Source of the DNA: an uncultured Prevotellaceae bacterium
GTDB lineage: Bacteria; Bacteroidota; Bacteroidia; Bacteroidales; Bacteroidaceae
Assembly (NCBI GenBank): GCA_949299545.1
Contig: CASGAM010000041.1
Coordinates: forward strand, 114,892 to 178,891
Direction of reading: 5' to 3'
Length of the DNA: 64,000 bases
In this document: positions 43,752 through 52,659 of the stretch, one piece after another
Numbering within the stretch: the stretch's first letter is position 1
Layout: each line of letters begins with the position of its first letter
Program-made: the position numbers and the translations under genes
The notes under the pieces: model-generated
Databases searched by the model: none
Told to the model about the DNA's origin: nothing
Seen by the model: only the letters and a program-made list of their open reading frames with translations

Positions 43752-45965
43752 TTATTTTAAGTAATCTTCAAAATACTGTGTAATCCGTTCGTGCAAGTGT
43801 ACCTGGTCTTGTCCGAACATGTTGTGCCCGTCGCCGGGGTAGGTGAAATAGTCTACTTGTTTGCCGGCATCAATGCAGGCACGCAGGAATGAAAGGGTGT
43901 GCTGTGGTACGCATACGGGATCATTGTAGCCGTTGATGATTTGCAGCTTCCCTTTCAGATTGCCGACTTTTGGTAAAAGACTGCTGCCTTGATACCCTTC
44001 GGGGTTGTCTTGAGGGCGGTCCATGTAACGTTCGCCATACATGACTTCATAGTATTTCCAGTCGACGACCGGTCCGCCGGCTACGCCTACCTTGAATACG
44101 TCGGGGTAGGTCAACATCAGATTGATGGTCATAAAACCGCCGAAAGACCAGCCATGTACTCCCATTCTGTCTTTGTCAACATAGGGCAGTGAATGCAGGA
44201 ACTTGACGCCTTCCATCTGGTCTTTCATCTCTTCGATGCCTAAATGTCTGAAAGTTACATTTTCAAAGTCGGCGCCTCGCAGCTCGGAACCGCGATTGTC
44301 GAGGATAAAGAGAAGGTAGCCTTTTTGAGCCATGTAGATTTCCCAGCCGCGGGACAGGTAGTTGCGGCTGGCTTCAACGTTGTGGGCATGCGGCCCGCCG
44401 TAAACGTAAACGATGGTGGGATATTTTTTTGACGGGTCGAAACCGACAGGTTTTACCATGCGATAATAAAGATCGGTGACGCCGTCGGCCGCCTTGATGC
44501 TGCCGCAGGTTATCTCGGGAACGTCGTAATCTTTCCATGGGTCGTCGGCTGTAATCAGGTTGATGCCGCGTCCGTCTGATGCTTTCAGTATATTGATGCT
44601 GCGGGCTACTGAAGGGGAACTGTAAGTGTCTGTCAGATAACTGCCTTTGGAACTCAGCCTGACGTAATGAACACCTTCGTCATTTCCGATGAGGTTTCGT
44701 TTGCCGTTGGAAACTTTTACGCTGAAAATATTGGCCTGAATCGGGCTGAGTGTATTCGCGGTGATGATGACAGATTTGTTTTTTACGTCAAAACCGGCCA
44801 TGTCCCTGACAACCCATTGGCCGGAGGTCAGTTGCGTCACTTTTACATTCTCCTGCCATTCGCCGTCACGGCCTTCGATGTGTTGCCAACCGTCTTTACC
44901 CGCTTTGGAGAGATCGAAGAGATAGAGATGGTTGTAGCCGTCACGCTGACTTTGGTAGATGAATTTCTGTCCGTCCCAAGGAAGGAATTGTATCGGATGC
45001 AAGGGTTCCACGTATTTGGGATGACGTTCGGTGTAAAGACATGCTTCCAATTCGCCTGTCAGCGCGTCATAACGCATCAGACGGGCTTCGTTTTGTTCGC
45101 GGTTGACTTCTATCATGTACACCTTCTTGCTGTCGGGACTCCATGAAATATTGGTGAAGTAACGGTCGGTGGGGTCACCGGCTTTGAGCCAGACGGTCTC
45201 TTTTGTTGCCGGGCAGAATATGCCGACAGTCACCTTATGCATGGCTTCGCCGGCCATGGGGTATTTACAGGAATAGGTCGTTGCGATGCGGGTGGTGATG
45301 TCTACCTGCGGATAATCCGGTACCATGGACTGGTCCATGCGATAAAAGGCTAAACGGTTACCGTCCGGGCTCCAAAAAGTTCCTTTATAGATGCCAAATT
45401 CATCCCGGTGGACACTTTGTCCGTAGACTATATCGTTACTGCCGTCGTTCGTAATGGCTGTTTCGTGACCGTCGGCGTCCATCACGTACAGGTTGTTGTC
45501 TTTGTTGTAGGCGACAGACTTGGACGCTGGGCACCAGTCAACGTGTGACGAGTTTGAAGGTATTTCTTGCTTCCATAACATTTTGCCCTCTTTGAAATCG
45601 ACCATGTAGCGTCTTGATGCTACACTAATAACGGCCAAAGGTTTGTCTGCATAGGGAAATTCCGTATAGAGGCAACTTCTGACGGTCGGCTTATCACCGG
45701 AATCCAGCCATTCGTTCAACTGGTCTAAGGTAAATAAGGTCTTTCTTTTGCCGGAGCGAGGGTCGATGGTAGCACATTGTTCGACATCTGTTTCCACGCA
45801 AATCTCGCCCCACCACGTTGTAAAAATAGTTTGGGGTGTTGATGTGCGATAAGTGTTCCCTCCCGGGAGCAAATCGTTCAGTGTGAATGTTTTCTTTTCC
45901 TGTGCCATACCGATGATAGACAAGTGTAAGAGAAACAAAAGCAGGAACAGTTTAATCTTCTTCAT
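43752..45965 (-). CDS. S9-family dipeptidyl-peptidase IV-type serine protease
   Basis: A 737-residue exported peptidase (signal [20 protein letters not shown], then AQ) that removes N-terminal dipeptides, usually Xaa-Pro. An eight-bladed propeller (about 60-470, DPPIV_N) precedes the alpha/beta-hydrolase domain. The nucleophile is Ser in GWSFGGFM (about 605), the Asp is in NGYNDPVC (about 685) and the His in GDGHNMFG (about 715). An oxyanion Tyr is in VYVYGGPHA. Start 45965 sets the signal peptide; it overlaps the methyltransferase stop by 14 bp, so the two are coupled. A Bacteroidota nutrition peptidase of DPP4/DPP7 company is likely. Confidence 0.92.
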   Translation of the reverse strand: MKKIKLFLLLFLLHLSIIGMAQEKKTFTLNDLLPGGNTYRTSTPQTIFTTWWGEICVETDVEQCATIDPRSGKRKTLFTLDQLNEWLDSGDKPTVRSCLYTEFPYADKPLAVISVASRRYMVDFKEGKMLWKQEIPSNSSHVDWCPASKSVAYNKDNNLYVMDADGHETAITNDGSNDIVYGQSVHRDEFGIYKGTFWSPDGNRLAFYRMDQSMVPDYPQVDITTRIATTYSCKYPMAGEAMHKVTVGIFCPATKETVWLKAGDPTDRYFTNISWSPDSKKVYMIEVNREQNEARLMRYDALTGELEACLYTERHPKYVEPLHPIQFLPWDGQKFIYQSQRDGYNHLYLFDLSKAGKDGWQHIEGRDGEWQENVKVTQLTSGQWVVRDMAGFDVKNKSVIITANTLSPIQANIFSVKVSNGKRNLIGNDEGVHYVRLSSKGSYLTDTYSSPSVARSINILKASDGRGINLITADDPWKDYDVPEITCGSIKAADGVTDLYYRMVKPVGFDPSKKYPTIVYVYGGPHAHNVEASRNYLSRGWEIYMAQKGYLLFILDNRGSELRGADFENVTFRHLGIEEMKDQMEGVKFLHSLPYVDKDRMGVHGWSFGGFMTINLMLTYPDVFKVGVAGGPVVDWKYYEVMYGERYMDRPQDNPEGYQGSSLLPKVGNLKGKLQIINGYNDPVCVPQHTLSFLRACIDAGKQVDYFTYPGDGHNMFGQDQVHLHERITQYFEDYLK

Positions 45966-47379
45966 AACGATTGTTTTTCCAGTTTTTTCCGTAAGGTTTC
46001 TTTCCTTTGTCGAATGTGCGGTTGTCGCGCTTGAAGGAGCGTTTACCTTCATAAGCGGAACGATGGTCGCGTTCTTCGCGGTTGTCGAAACGTGGGGAAC
46101 GGTTTTTTATCCGGAATTCGTGATTGTTGTCGTCTTCGTCTATGGCTTTCTTGAATTCTCTGTGGGCTTTGAAGCGTTTCTTTTCGGCCATCTGTCGCCG
46201 TTCTTCGGCATTCTTGATTTCGCCGCCTTCGGCGCGAAGTTCTTTATATTTACCGCTGAAAATCTGATATTTCCTGAATTCACATTCTAAAGAACCGTTG
46301 AAAAGGGGAATCTTGATAGATGGTTTCAAACCAATTTGGTCGAAACATTCTTCACGGTAACTTAAAATCCATGCATCATTGTCCATGAATTGATGTTTGA
46401 GGCGTTCGCCTATCATTTTGTAAAGTCCTAACAAGTCAGGCGTGGAGATGCGTTCGCCGTATGGCGGATTGGTAATGATGATGCTTTTTTCTGCGGGCTG
46501 AGTGAACTTGTGAAAGTCTTGGACCGCAAGTTCTATGTCTTTTGTCAGACCGGCCGCTTTGACGTTCATTGTGGCAATGTCGATGGCATTGCGGTTGATG
46601 TCATAAGCATAAATTTTATGGTTAAATTCCCGCTCGTTGGAATCATCGTTATAAATCGTATCAAATAGTTGCTGGTCGAAATCGTTCCATTTCTCAAAGG
46701 CATACTGTTTGCGGAACACACCGGGGGCGATATTGCGTGCAATGAGTGCCGCTTCGATGGCAATAGTTCCGGAGCCACACATAGGGTCTATCAAGTCGCA
46801 TTCACCGTTCCATCCGGTCATCATGATCAAACCTGCTGCTAGTACTTCGTTGAGTGGAGCTTCGACGGCTTCTTGCCTGTAACCGCGACGATGAAGAGAT
46901 TCTCCGGAACTGTCTAATGACAAGGTGCAGTCCTCTTCTGCAATGTGTATGTTTAGCTGAAGGTTCGGGTTGGTGACACAAATATTGGGACGTGAACCCG
47001 TTTTTTCTCTGAAATAGTCTACAATGGCATCTTTAACTTTGTAAGCTACAAATTTACTGTGGCGGAATTCTTTTGAAAAGACCACGGCATCTACGGCAAA
47101 ACTTGTTTCATTATCAAGGTATTGTTGCCAGTCAATGGATTTGATAGCGTCATAAACTTCATCCGCGGATGCTGCCTTAAAATGTTTGATAGGCTTTAAG
47201 ATGCGGATAGCGGTGCGCAATGCGAAGTTGGCACGATACATCATGGCTTTGTCGCCTGTGAATGAAACCATCCGGCGCCCGATTTGGATATTGTTTGCGC
47301 CGAGGTCTGTCAGCTCTTTGGCCAATACATTCTCAAGTCCCTGAAATGTTTTGGCGATGAGTTCAAATTCAGTTTCCAT
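45952..47379 (-). CDS. THUMP-domain rRNA (guanine-N2-)-methyltransferase, RlmL-type
   Basis: A 475-residue SAM-dependent methyltransferase. The N-terminal ferredoxin-like/THUMP part (about 1-165, with FELIAKTFQGLENVLAKELT) recognises RNA. The Rossmann catalytic domain has DPMCGSGTIAIEAALIA (motif I) and the target-base motif NPPYGER (NPPY). This is the RlmL half of the E. coli RlmKL fusion, expected to make m2G at position 2445 of 23S rRNA. A long basic, Arg/Lys-rich tail (about 390-475, DDNNHEFRIKNRSPRFDNRE) looks disordered and RNA-binding. The start is Met 47379; overlap with the peptidase gene suggests cotranscription. Confidence 0.92.
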   Translation of the reverse strand: METEFELIAKTFQGLENVLAKELTDLGANNIQIGRRMVSFTGDKAMMYRANFALRTAIRILKPIKHFKAASADEVYDAIKSIDWQQYLDNETSFAVDAVVFSKEFRHSKFVAYKVKDAIVDYFREKTGSRPNICVTNPNLQLNIHIAEEDCTLSLDSSGESLHRRGYRQEAVEAPLNEVLAAGLIMMTGWNGECDLIDPMCGSGTIAIEAALIARNIAPGVFRKQYAFEKWNDFDQQLFDTIYNDDSNEREFNHKIYAYDINRNAIDIATMNVKAAGLTKDIELAVQDFHKFTQPAEKSIIITNPPYGERISTPDLLGLYKMIGERLKHQFMDNDAWILSYREECFDQIGLKPSIKIPLFNGSLECEFRKYQIFSGKYKELRAEGGEIKNAEERRQMAEKKRFKAHREFKKAIDEDDNNHEFRIKNRSPRFDNREERDHRSAYEGKRSFKRDNRTFDKGKKPYGKNWKNNRYEED

Positions 47380-47425
47380 TTTGTCTGTTGTATGGATAGC
47401 TAAGTGTAAAATTGATATGTGAGTT

Positions 47426-48337
47426 TTATTTGTATTTTTTCTGTACAAGGCGAGCACCGGCAGGCACATCTTCTGTTACCCAGATGTTACCTCCTATGGT
47501 AGCTCCTTTTCCGACGGTGATGCGCCCGAGAATGGTTGAGTTGGCATAAACGATAACTTCGTCTTCGAGGATGGGGTGACGGGGAATGCCTTTGATGGGA
47601 TTGCCATTTTCATCCAATGGGAAACTTTTGGCTCCTAAGGTGACGCCTTGGTATAATTTGACATGGTTCCCGATGATGCAAGTAGCACCTATTACAACAC
47701 CAGTTCCGTGGTCGATGGTGAAATGATGTCCGATTTGTGCGCCGGGATGAATGTCAATACCTGTTTCTGAATGAGCCATCTCAGTGATGATACGTGGAAT
47801 AAGAGGAACATTGAGCAGCAGCAGTTCATGTGCAATTCGGTAGTTGCTCAAAGCCTTGATGATGGGGTAGCAACTGATGATCTCACCATAGCTTTCTGCT
47901 GCCGGATCTCCGTTGTAAGCCGCTTCAACGTCGGTTGCCAGTATTTTACGTAATGTAGGAAGTTTTTGTATAAACTTGCCTGCAATTTCAGACGCTTTTT
48001 CTCTGAAAAAGTCACAACTAGACATATCCTCCGTTTTGTCGGTGAGAGATGCGGAAGAGAAACACAGACCAGCTACAATCTGTTCGATGAGTAAACCGTG
48101 CAGTCGTTCAAGATTGACGCCGATATGATAGGAAATGGTATGATGATTGACAGTAGATTTCCCGTAAAAACCGGGAAAGAGGATAGAACGGCAAAGTTGA
48201 ATGATTTCGTGCAGGTCTTTTCCTGAAGGAAGAGGGTCACCGTCCCGGTGTTCGTGAAACAGTCCTTTTAGCGATGCGCTTTCTGATAATTCAGTAACTG
48301 TTTGTGTCAAAAGATGAGTGAAGTTTGACTGACTCAT
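47426..48337 (-). CDS. cysE: Serine O-acetyltransferase
   Basis: First step of cysteine biosynthesis: acetyl transfer from acetyl-CoA to serine. The 303-residue protein has the helical N-terminal domain (about 1-165) and a left-handed beta-helix of hexapeptide repeats: HPGAQIGHHFTIDHGTGVVI with the catalytic Asp-His, KLYQGVTLGA, then NSTILGRITVGKGATIGGNI. The C-terminus is short (LVQKKYK), lacking the long regulatory tail. It is of the EpsC/plant-like group and longer at the N-terminus than E. coli CysE. A -7 element lies 29 bp upstream. Confidence 0.94.
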   Translation of the reverse strand: MSQSNFTHLLTQTVTELSESASLKGLFHEHRDGDPLPSGKDLHEIIQLCRSILFPGFYGKSTVNHHTISYHIGVNLERLHGLLIEQIVAGLCFSSASLTDKTEDMSSCDFFREKASEIAGKFIQKLPTLRKILATDVEAAYNGDPAAESYGEIISCYPIIKALSNYRIAHELLLLNVPLIPRIITEMAHSETGIDIHPGAQIGHHFTIDHGTGVVIGATCIIGNHVKLYQGVTLGAKSFPLDENGNPIKGIPRHPILEDEVIVYANSTILGRITVGKGATIGGNIWVTEDVPAGARLVQKKYK

Positions 48338-48365
48338 TTGTACATTAAGAATCTAACATATTTTG

Positions 48366-48444
48366 CAAAGATAAGAAAAGATATATAAAGAAATGGCGTT
48401 TTGTATGAAAAAAAATGCCATTTCTTTATATATCCTTATCTTTG
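48366..48444. repeat. Large palindrome between U32 gene and cysE carrying promoter-like ends
   Basis: Arms TATATAAAGAAATGGC (48382-48397) and its complement (48417-48432) are perfect. Outside them CAAAGATAAG (48366-48375) matches CTTATCTTTG (48435-48444). The left end is the cysE -7 element (minus-strand TATCTTTG, 48366-48373), and the right end gives the same motif on the plus strand. The 19-base loop is A-rich. It probably also ends the U32 transcript. Confidence 0.7.
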
Positions 48445-48452
48445 AGGCTTCC

Positions 48453-49703
48453 TTATTCTTTGGCTTCCACTTTTATTAATTTATAGAGTTTGTCGCTGGG
48501 ACGTATCTTTTCCGGCACTTTAAATGAAACCCTCATGCCTTTCCGTACCGTTTCGACTGGCTTGAGGTCGTACCGTACTTCTTCTAATGTCATGAACAGC
48601 GCACCGGTGGTGGGGCCGGTTATTAGAAGCCGGTCGCCGACATTCATTTCTGCAGCCTCAATTTGGAACTCACCGACACACAAATTGGAAAAATATTTGA
48701 TTGCTTTGCCTACGTACACTTTCTTTTCCGTTGCTGCTGACCCATAACTTTTTGTCCATTCGCCCAGCCGTTGTCCTTGATAGTAACCGTCCCAAAATCC
48801 GCGGTTGAAGACGCGTTTCAGTCGTTCATCCCATACGTCTTTTTTCTCTTCCGTAAATGTCCCGTTGATTACGCTCTCTATCGCTTCACGGTAGCAGCTT
48901 ACCACCGTGTATACATATTCGGGGCCGCGTGCGCGGCCTTCTATTTTGAAAACACGCACACCGGCTTTCATCATTTTGTCGATGAAACGGATGGTTTTCA
49001 AGTCTTTCGGGCTCATTATGTATTTGTTGTCTATCTCTAATTCGATGTCCGTTTCACGGTCTTTCACGATGTATCCCCGGCGACAAATCTGCATACAAGC
49101 ACCTCGATTGGCGGAACGTCCCGTATTGTCAAGGCTCAGGTAACATTTGCCGCTTACAGCCATGCAAAGTGCACCGTGGCAGAACATTTCAATTTGTATG
49201 AGGCTGCCGGTTGGGCCACAAATGTGTTGCTCTTCGATTTGCCGATAGATGTCAGCAACCTGGCTCATGTTTAGTTCGCGAGCCAATACAACTACGTCTG
49301 CAAACTGTGCATAAAATTTCAGAGCTTCAATGTTGCTGATGTTCAGTTGTGTGGATAAATGTACATCCTGCCCTATTTGTTGGCAATAAATCATGACAGC
49401 CACATCTGAGGCGATGACGGCTGAGATGCCGGCTTCTTTGGCCGCGTCTATAATAGTGTGCATCAGCGGTATATCCTCTCCGTAAATGATGGTATTGACG
49501 GTGAGGTAGCTTTTTACGCCATGTTCCTTGCAGATCTGTGCCATCTGTTTCAGATCGTTTATGGTAAACGTGCTGGCGGAATGCGCACGCATGTTAAGGT
49601 TCTCTATGCCGAAATAGATGGAATCAGCACCTGCTTTCAGAGCCGCTGCAAGTGACTCTCGCGATCCAACCGGTGCCATTATCTCAAAATCTTTTCTATT
49701 CAT
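48453..49703 (-). CDS. Peptidase U32-family protein (RNA-hydroxylation type)
   Basis: A 416-residue U32 protein. N-terminal TIM-barrel start MAPVGSRESLAAALKAGADS, then YFGIENLNMRAHS. The U32 signature region IEMFCHGALCMAVSGKCYLS, followed by NRGACMQICRR, supplies four Cys likely to bind an iron-sulfur cluster. A C-terminal beta domain (about 335-416) follows. Characterised U32 members are not always proteases; TrhP/RlhA-type ones hydroxylate tRNA or rRNA with prephenate-derived cofactors. This length and layout fit TrhP-like proteins. The start at 49703 (MNRKDFEIMAP) is chosen over 49736 because a -7 element lies at 49724-49731. Confidence 0.9.
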   Translation of the reverse strand: MNRKDFEIMAPVGSRESLAAALKAGADSIYFGIENLNMRAHSASTFTINDLKQMAQICKEHGVKSYLTVNTIIYGEDIPLMHTIIDAAKEAGISAVIASDVAVMIYCQQIGQDVHLSTQLNISNIEALKFYAQFADVVVLARELNMSQVADIYRQIEEQHICGPTGSLIQIEMFCHGALCMAVSGKCYLSLDNTGRSANRGACMQICRRGYIVKDRETDIELEIDNKYIMSPKDLKTIRFIDKMMKAGVRVFKIEGRARGPEYVYTVVSCYREAIESVINGTFTEEKKDVWDERLKRVFNRGFWDGYYQGQRLGEWTKSYGSAATEKKVYVGKAIKYFSNLCVGEFQIEAAEMNVGDRLLITGPTTGALFMTLEEVRYDLKPVETVRKGMRVSFKVPEKIRPSDKLYKLIKVEAKE

Positions 49704-49723
49704 TGTGGCTTGTTTTTGAGTTG

Positions 49724-49731
49724 CAAAGATA
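49724..49731 (-). promoter_or_regulatory. -7 promoter element for the U32 gene
   Basis: TATCTTTG on the minus strand, 20 bp before the U32 start at 49703. Confidence 0.5.
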
Positions 49732-49935
49732 AGCATTTTATTCTCAAATAGAGAATAATATTTCCAAATAGCTTGTTAGTAGGCCGTTATTCTTTTTCTA
49801 AACCTTTAAAAGATAAACGATGTGCGTGGGCGGCGAAAGATGTCTGTCTGGCATTTATAATATTGGTGGTATAAACCGTGTTAAATAGTTTATCGGTATG
49901 CTTCTGTCGGGTGTTCTGTTAATATTTCTTGTGGC

Positions 49936-49967
49936 ATTGTCATCCATGTTTTTTTTATGTACTTTTG
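49936..49967 (+). promoter_or_regulatory. Promoter of dusB, very close to its start codon
   Basis: ATTG (49936-49939), a 20-bp spacer and TACTTTTG (49960-49967) fit the consensus. The dusB ATG begins at 49972, so the transcript would have almost no leader. Confidence 0.45.
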
Positions 49968-49971
49968 TCAC

Positions 49972-50994
49972 ATGAAAATAGGAAATATCGAGTTTGGAGC
50001 TTATCCTGTATTCCTTGCGCCGATGGAAGATGTGACAGATATTGGTTTCCGCCTTTTGTGTAAACAAATGGGGGCGGCGATGGTCTATTCAGAATTTGTT
50101 GCAGCTGATGCATTAGTGAGGATGGTTAATCGAAGCATTGAGAAATTGACTGTATGCGATGAAGAACGTCCAGTGGCTATACAGATTTACGGCAAGGAAG
50201 TGGAACCCGTTGTTGAAGCGGCTCGTATTGTGGAAGAAAAGGCTTGTCCCGATGTGTTGGATTTGAATTTTGGTTGTCCAGTAAAGCGTGTCGCTGGGAA
50301 AGGTGCTGGTGCTGGTATGTTGCAGAATCCTGATAAGATGGTGGCAATGACGCGTGCCGTTGTGGATGCTGTGAAAGTGCCGGTGACGGTTAAAACCCGT
50401 CTTGGGTGGGATGCTGACCATAAAATTATTGTTGAGTTGGCAGAACGTTTGCAGGATTGTGGTATACGGGCCTTGACAATACACGGACGTACGCGGGCTC
50501 AGATGTATACTGGCGAAGCGGATTGGACGCTAATTGGCGCCGTAAAGAATAATCCGCGTATGCGGATTCCCATTATAGGCAATGGGGATATAACGACACC
50601 GGCTCGTGCCCGTGAATGTTTTGAACGTTACGGTGTGGATGCAATAATGGTTGGGCGGGCGACATTTGGCCGCCCTTGGATCTTCAGGGAAATAATGGCT
50701 GAACTGAATCCGAATGATTTGGCTGGAACAGCATGTTATGTGGAAAGTCACTATCCTGTTATGAGTACGGATTGGAAGATAGATGTTTTAAAGGCTCAGG
50801 TGCTAACCAGCGTCAGACGAATAGATGAGTATAGAGGGATTCTGCACAGTCGTCGCCATTTGGCTGCTTCACCAGTTTTCAAAGGAATTCCGAATTTCCG
50901 TGATACGCGGATTGCAATGTTGCGTGCAGAAACGGTGGAAGAACTGTTCGGCATTATGGAACAGGCTCGGGAAATGTTGAAAGGTCTGGAGTAG
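49972..50994 (+). CDS. dusB: tRNA-dihydrouridine synthase
   Basis: FMN enzyme that reduces uridine to dihydrouridine in tRNA D-loops. The 340 residues include the FMN-binding barrel start LAPMEDVTDIGFRLLCKQMG, the catalytic Cys in DLNFGCPVKRVAGKGAGAGM, VKTRLGWD and HGRTRAQMYTG, with a helical C-terminal RNA-recognition domain. It is DusB-like rather than DusA/C by the CPVKRVAGKGAG motif. Two upstream triplets allow a start at 49957, but Met 49972 (MKIGNIEFGAY) matches the family. It is monocistronic, convergent with sufE. Confidence 0.93.
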   Translation: MKIGNIEFGAYPVFLAPMEDVTDIGFRLLCKQMGAAMVYSEFVAADALVRMVNRSIEKLTVCDEERPVAIQIYGKEVEPVVEAARIVEEKACPDVLDLNFGCPVKRVAGKGAGAGMLQNPDKMVAMTRAVVDAVKVPVTVKTRLGWDADHKIIVELAERLQDCGIRALTIHGRTRAQMYTGEADWTLIGAVKNNPRMRIPIIGNGDITTPARARECFERYGVDAIMVGRATFGRPWIFREIMAELNPNDLAGTACYVESHYPVMSTDWKIDVLKAQVLTSVRRIDEYRGILHSRRHLAASPVFKGIPNFRDTRIAMLRAETVEELFGIMEQAREMLKGLE

Positions 50995-51035
50995 ACAGAC
51001 TCATTAGACGGTTGTTGTTAAGCGTAAAAGAGAAT

Positions 51036-51203
51036 AAGACTGTTTCAAAATAAGAAATGGAAGTAGCTTTGCTTACAAACTATAGGCTAAAACATAAAAA
51101 TCTCCGTCTTTAGCATAGTATATATAAAGGTAGGAGATTTTTATGTTTAAGTTTCAATCAGTAAAATTCTTGTTTTAATAACCCTATTTTGAATAGACTC
51201 ATT
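51036..51203. mobile_element. MITE-like element between dusB and sufE
   Basis: Imperfect terminal inverted repeats: AAGACTGTTTCAAAATA at 51036-51052 and TATTTTGAATAGACT at 51185-51199 (GTCTATTCAAAATA when reversed). The ends resemble the TGTTTCAAAA ends of several IS families. A direct repeat AGACTCATT occurs at 50997-51005 and 51195-51203. An inner perfect 16-bp inverted repeat (AAACATAAAAATCTCC 51090-51105 and its complement 51133-51148) forms a hairpin that could terminate both convergent genes. No coding frame is inside. Confidence 0.45.
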
Positions 51204-51208
51204 CCTTT

Positions 51209-51631
51209 TTATGCTTTTGTGCTGAATGCCAATGCATACATTTTCATCTGTTTGAGCATCGCTACCAAACCATTGCTGCGTGTAGGCGAGAGGTGTTCTT
51301 TGAGACCTATGCGTTCAATGAAATAAAGGTCTGCTTCCATTATCTCTTGTGGAGTGTGTCCGCTCAAAACCCTGATGAGTAATGCGACGATACCTTTCAC
51401 AATCAATGCGTCACTTTCTGCCTGGAATGTGATGGTGCCGTCCTTAAGGTCGGCCTGGAGCCAGACCCTGCTTTGGCAACCGTCAATCAGATTCTGTTCT
51501 GTTTTGTATTCATCGGGCAGCGCGGGTTGTTCGCTTCCGATGTCAATGAGTAGTTGGTATTTGTCCATCCAGTCGTCGAAGTCGGAAAATTCTTCGATGA
51601 TTTCATCTTGCAGTTCGTTGATAGTTTTCAT
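51209..51631 (-). CDS. sufE: SufE-family sulfur-acceptor protein
   Basis: A 140-residue SufE protein that accepts persulfide sulfur from a cysteine desulfurase for Fe-S assembly. It has the DWMDKYQLLIDIGSEQPALP opening, the acceptor Cys in LIDGCQSRVWLQ (about 51), and the closing SPTRSNGLVAMLKQMK. The length is standard. The start overlaps the M28 peptidase stop by 4 bp, so it is the last gene of that operon; suf genes themselves are not near. Confidence 0.94.
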   Translation of the reverse strand: MKTINELQDEIIEEFSDFDDWMDKYQLLIDIGSEQPALPDEYKTEQNLIDGCQSRVWLQADLKDGTITFQAESDALIVKGIVALLIRVLSGHTPQEIMEADLYFIERIGLKEHLSPTRSNGLVAMLKQMKMYALAFSTKA

Positions 51632-52641
51632 TTTTCTTCGTTTTCGTTGTAAATAACTTGTATGACAGTTTGTCCGACAGCTTTAAGGACAGCTTTGTCG
51701 ATATGTTCCATGTTGTCGTTGATTGTGTGCCATGTGGGTCCGAAGCCGGATGATGCATTCTTGAAATATGGTACGATATCTATACATGGGATGCCAGCGA
51801 TGCGGTTGACGGGAATATGATCGTCAGTAATATAACCGCCCTCTTCCTTTGGGAAGAATTGCCCATAGCCGAGTTGGTCGGCCGTATTCCAAACACGTTC
51901 AACGACCTGTGCGGCATAACGTTTCGAAAAGCCCTCTTGTGCGAACGTGCTGCCGGATCCGCCCACCATGTCCAGCAGGATGCCGAAGCGTGCACGGTAG
52001 CCGAATTTGTGGGGTTGTGCAGCCCAATGCTGTGAGCCGAGACACCATGAATCTTCGTTCCTTTCGTCAGACCATTGTGGTGTACCATAGTCTTCGGCGT
52101 CAAAACAGATAAAGTCAATGCCGATGCCGAGTGGTTTTTGAGATATAAGCCTGGCCATTTCGAGCATGACGCCTATTTCGCTGGCCGCATCGTTGGCACC
52201 GGGTACCGGCTTGTGCCAGTTGGCCGAATCCGGGTCGTTGTCGGCCCATGGGCGGCAGTCCCAATGTCCGCAAATCAGCAGACGTGTTTCCGCGTCGGGA
52301 AGGAATGATGCTATGATGTTCCTGGCTTTCAGTATGGTTCCGTCGAATGCCGCCAGGTCGGCATATTGGTCAGTAACGACAGCGCCGTAGCTCCTGAATT
52401 TTTCAGCTATGTAGTTACCGCATTTGCGATGTGCTTCCGTATTGGGAACTCGCGGCCCGAATGCACATTGGGCCGCGATGAAGCTGTAGGCGCTGTCGGC
52501 GTTGAAATCCGGTGCTGGCGTCATGGCTATTGTGTCGTTTTGTCCTGTTGTTCCAGCAGTTTTCTGCCCGCAGGAAGTGAGTGAGGCAACTACTGACAGT
52601 ATCATCAGACTGTTGCGTAATATGTGCATGGTCCTGTTCAT
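51628..52641 (-). CDS. M28-family zinc peptidase, glutaminyl-peptide cyclotransferase-like lipoprotein
   Basis: A 337-residue exported lipoprotein with signal LRNSLMILSVVASLTSC (lipobox L-T-S-C). The single-zinc site of the M28/glutaminyl-cyclase group is shown by GHWDCRPWADNDPD, GANDAASEIGVMLEMARL, CFDAEDYGT and, near the end, the His in PTWHTINDNMEHID. Sequence spacing is closer to glutaminyl cyclases (GANDAASG-like) than to aminopeptidases. It would convert N-terminal Gln of exported peptides to pyroglutamate, as expected in Bacteroidota where exported proteins often begin with Gln. Coupled to sufE and 18 bp after the C26-M19 fusion. Confidence 0.88.
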   Translation of the reverse strand: MNRTMHILRNSLMILSVVASLTSCGQKTAGTTGQNDTIAMTPAPDFNADSAYSFIAAQCAFGPRVPNTEAHRKCGNYIAEKFRSYGAVVTDQYADLAAFDGTILKARNIIASFLPDAETRLLICGHWDCRPWADNDPDSANWHKPVPGANDAASEIGVMLEMARLISQKPLGIGIDFICFDAEDYGTPQWSDERNEDSWCLGSQHWAAQPHKFGYRARFGILLDMVGGSGSTFAQEGFSKRYAAQVVERVWNTADQLGYGQFFPKEEGGYITDDHIPVNRIAGIPCIDIVPYFKNASSGFGPTWHTINDNMEHIDKAVLKAVGQTVIQVIYNENEEK

Positions 52642-52659
52642 TCTTTTTGTTATGGCTGG

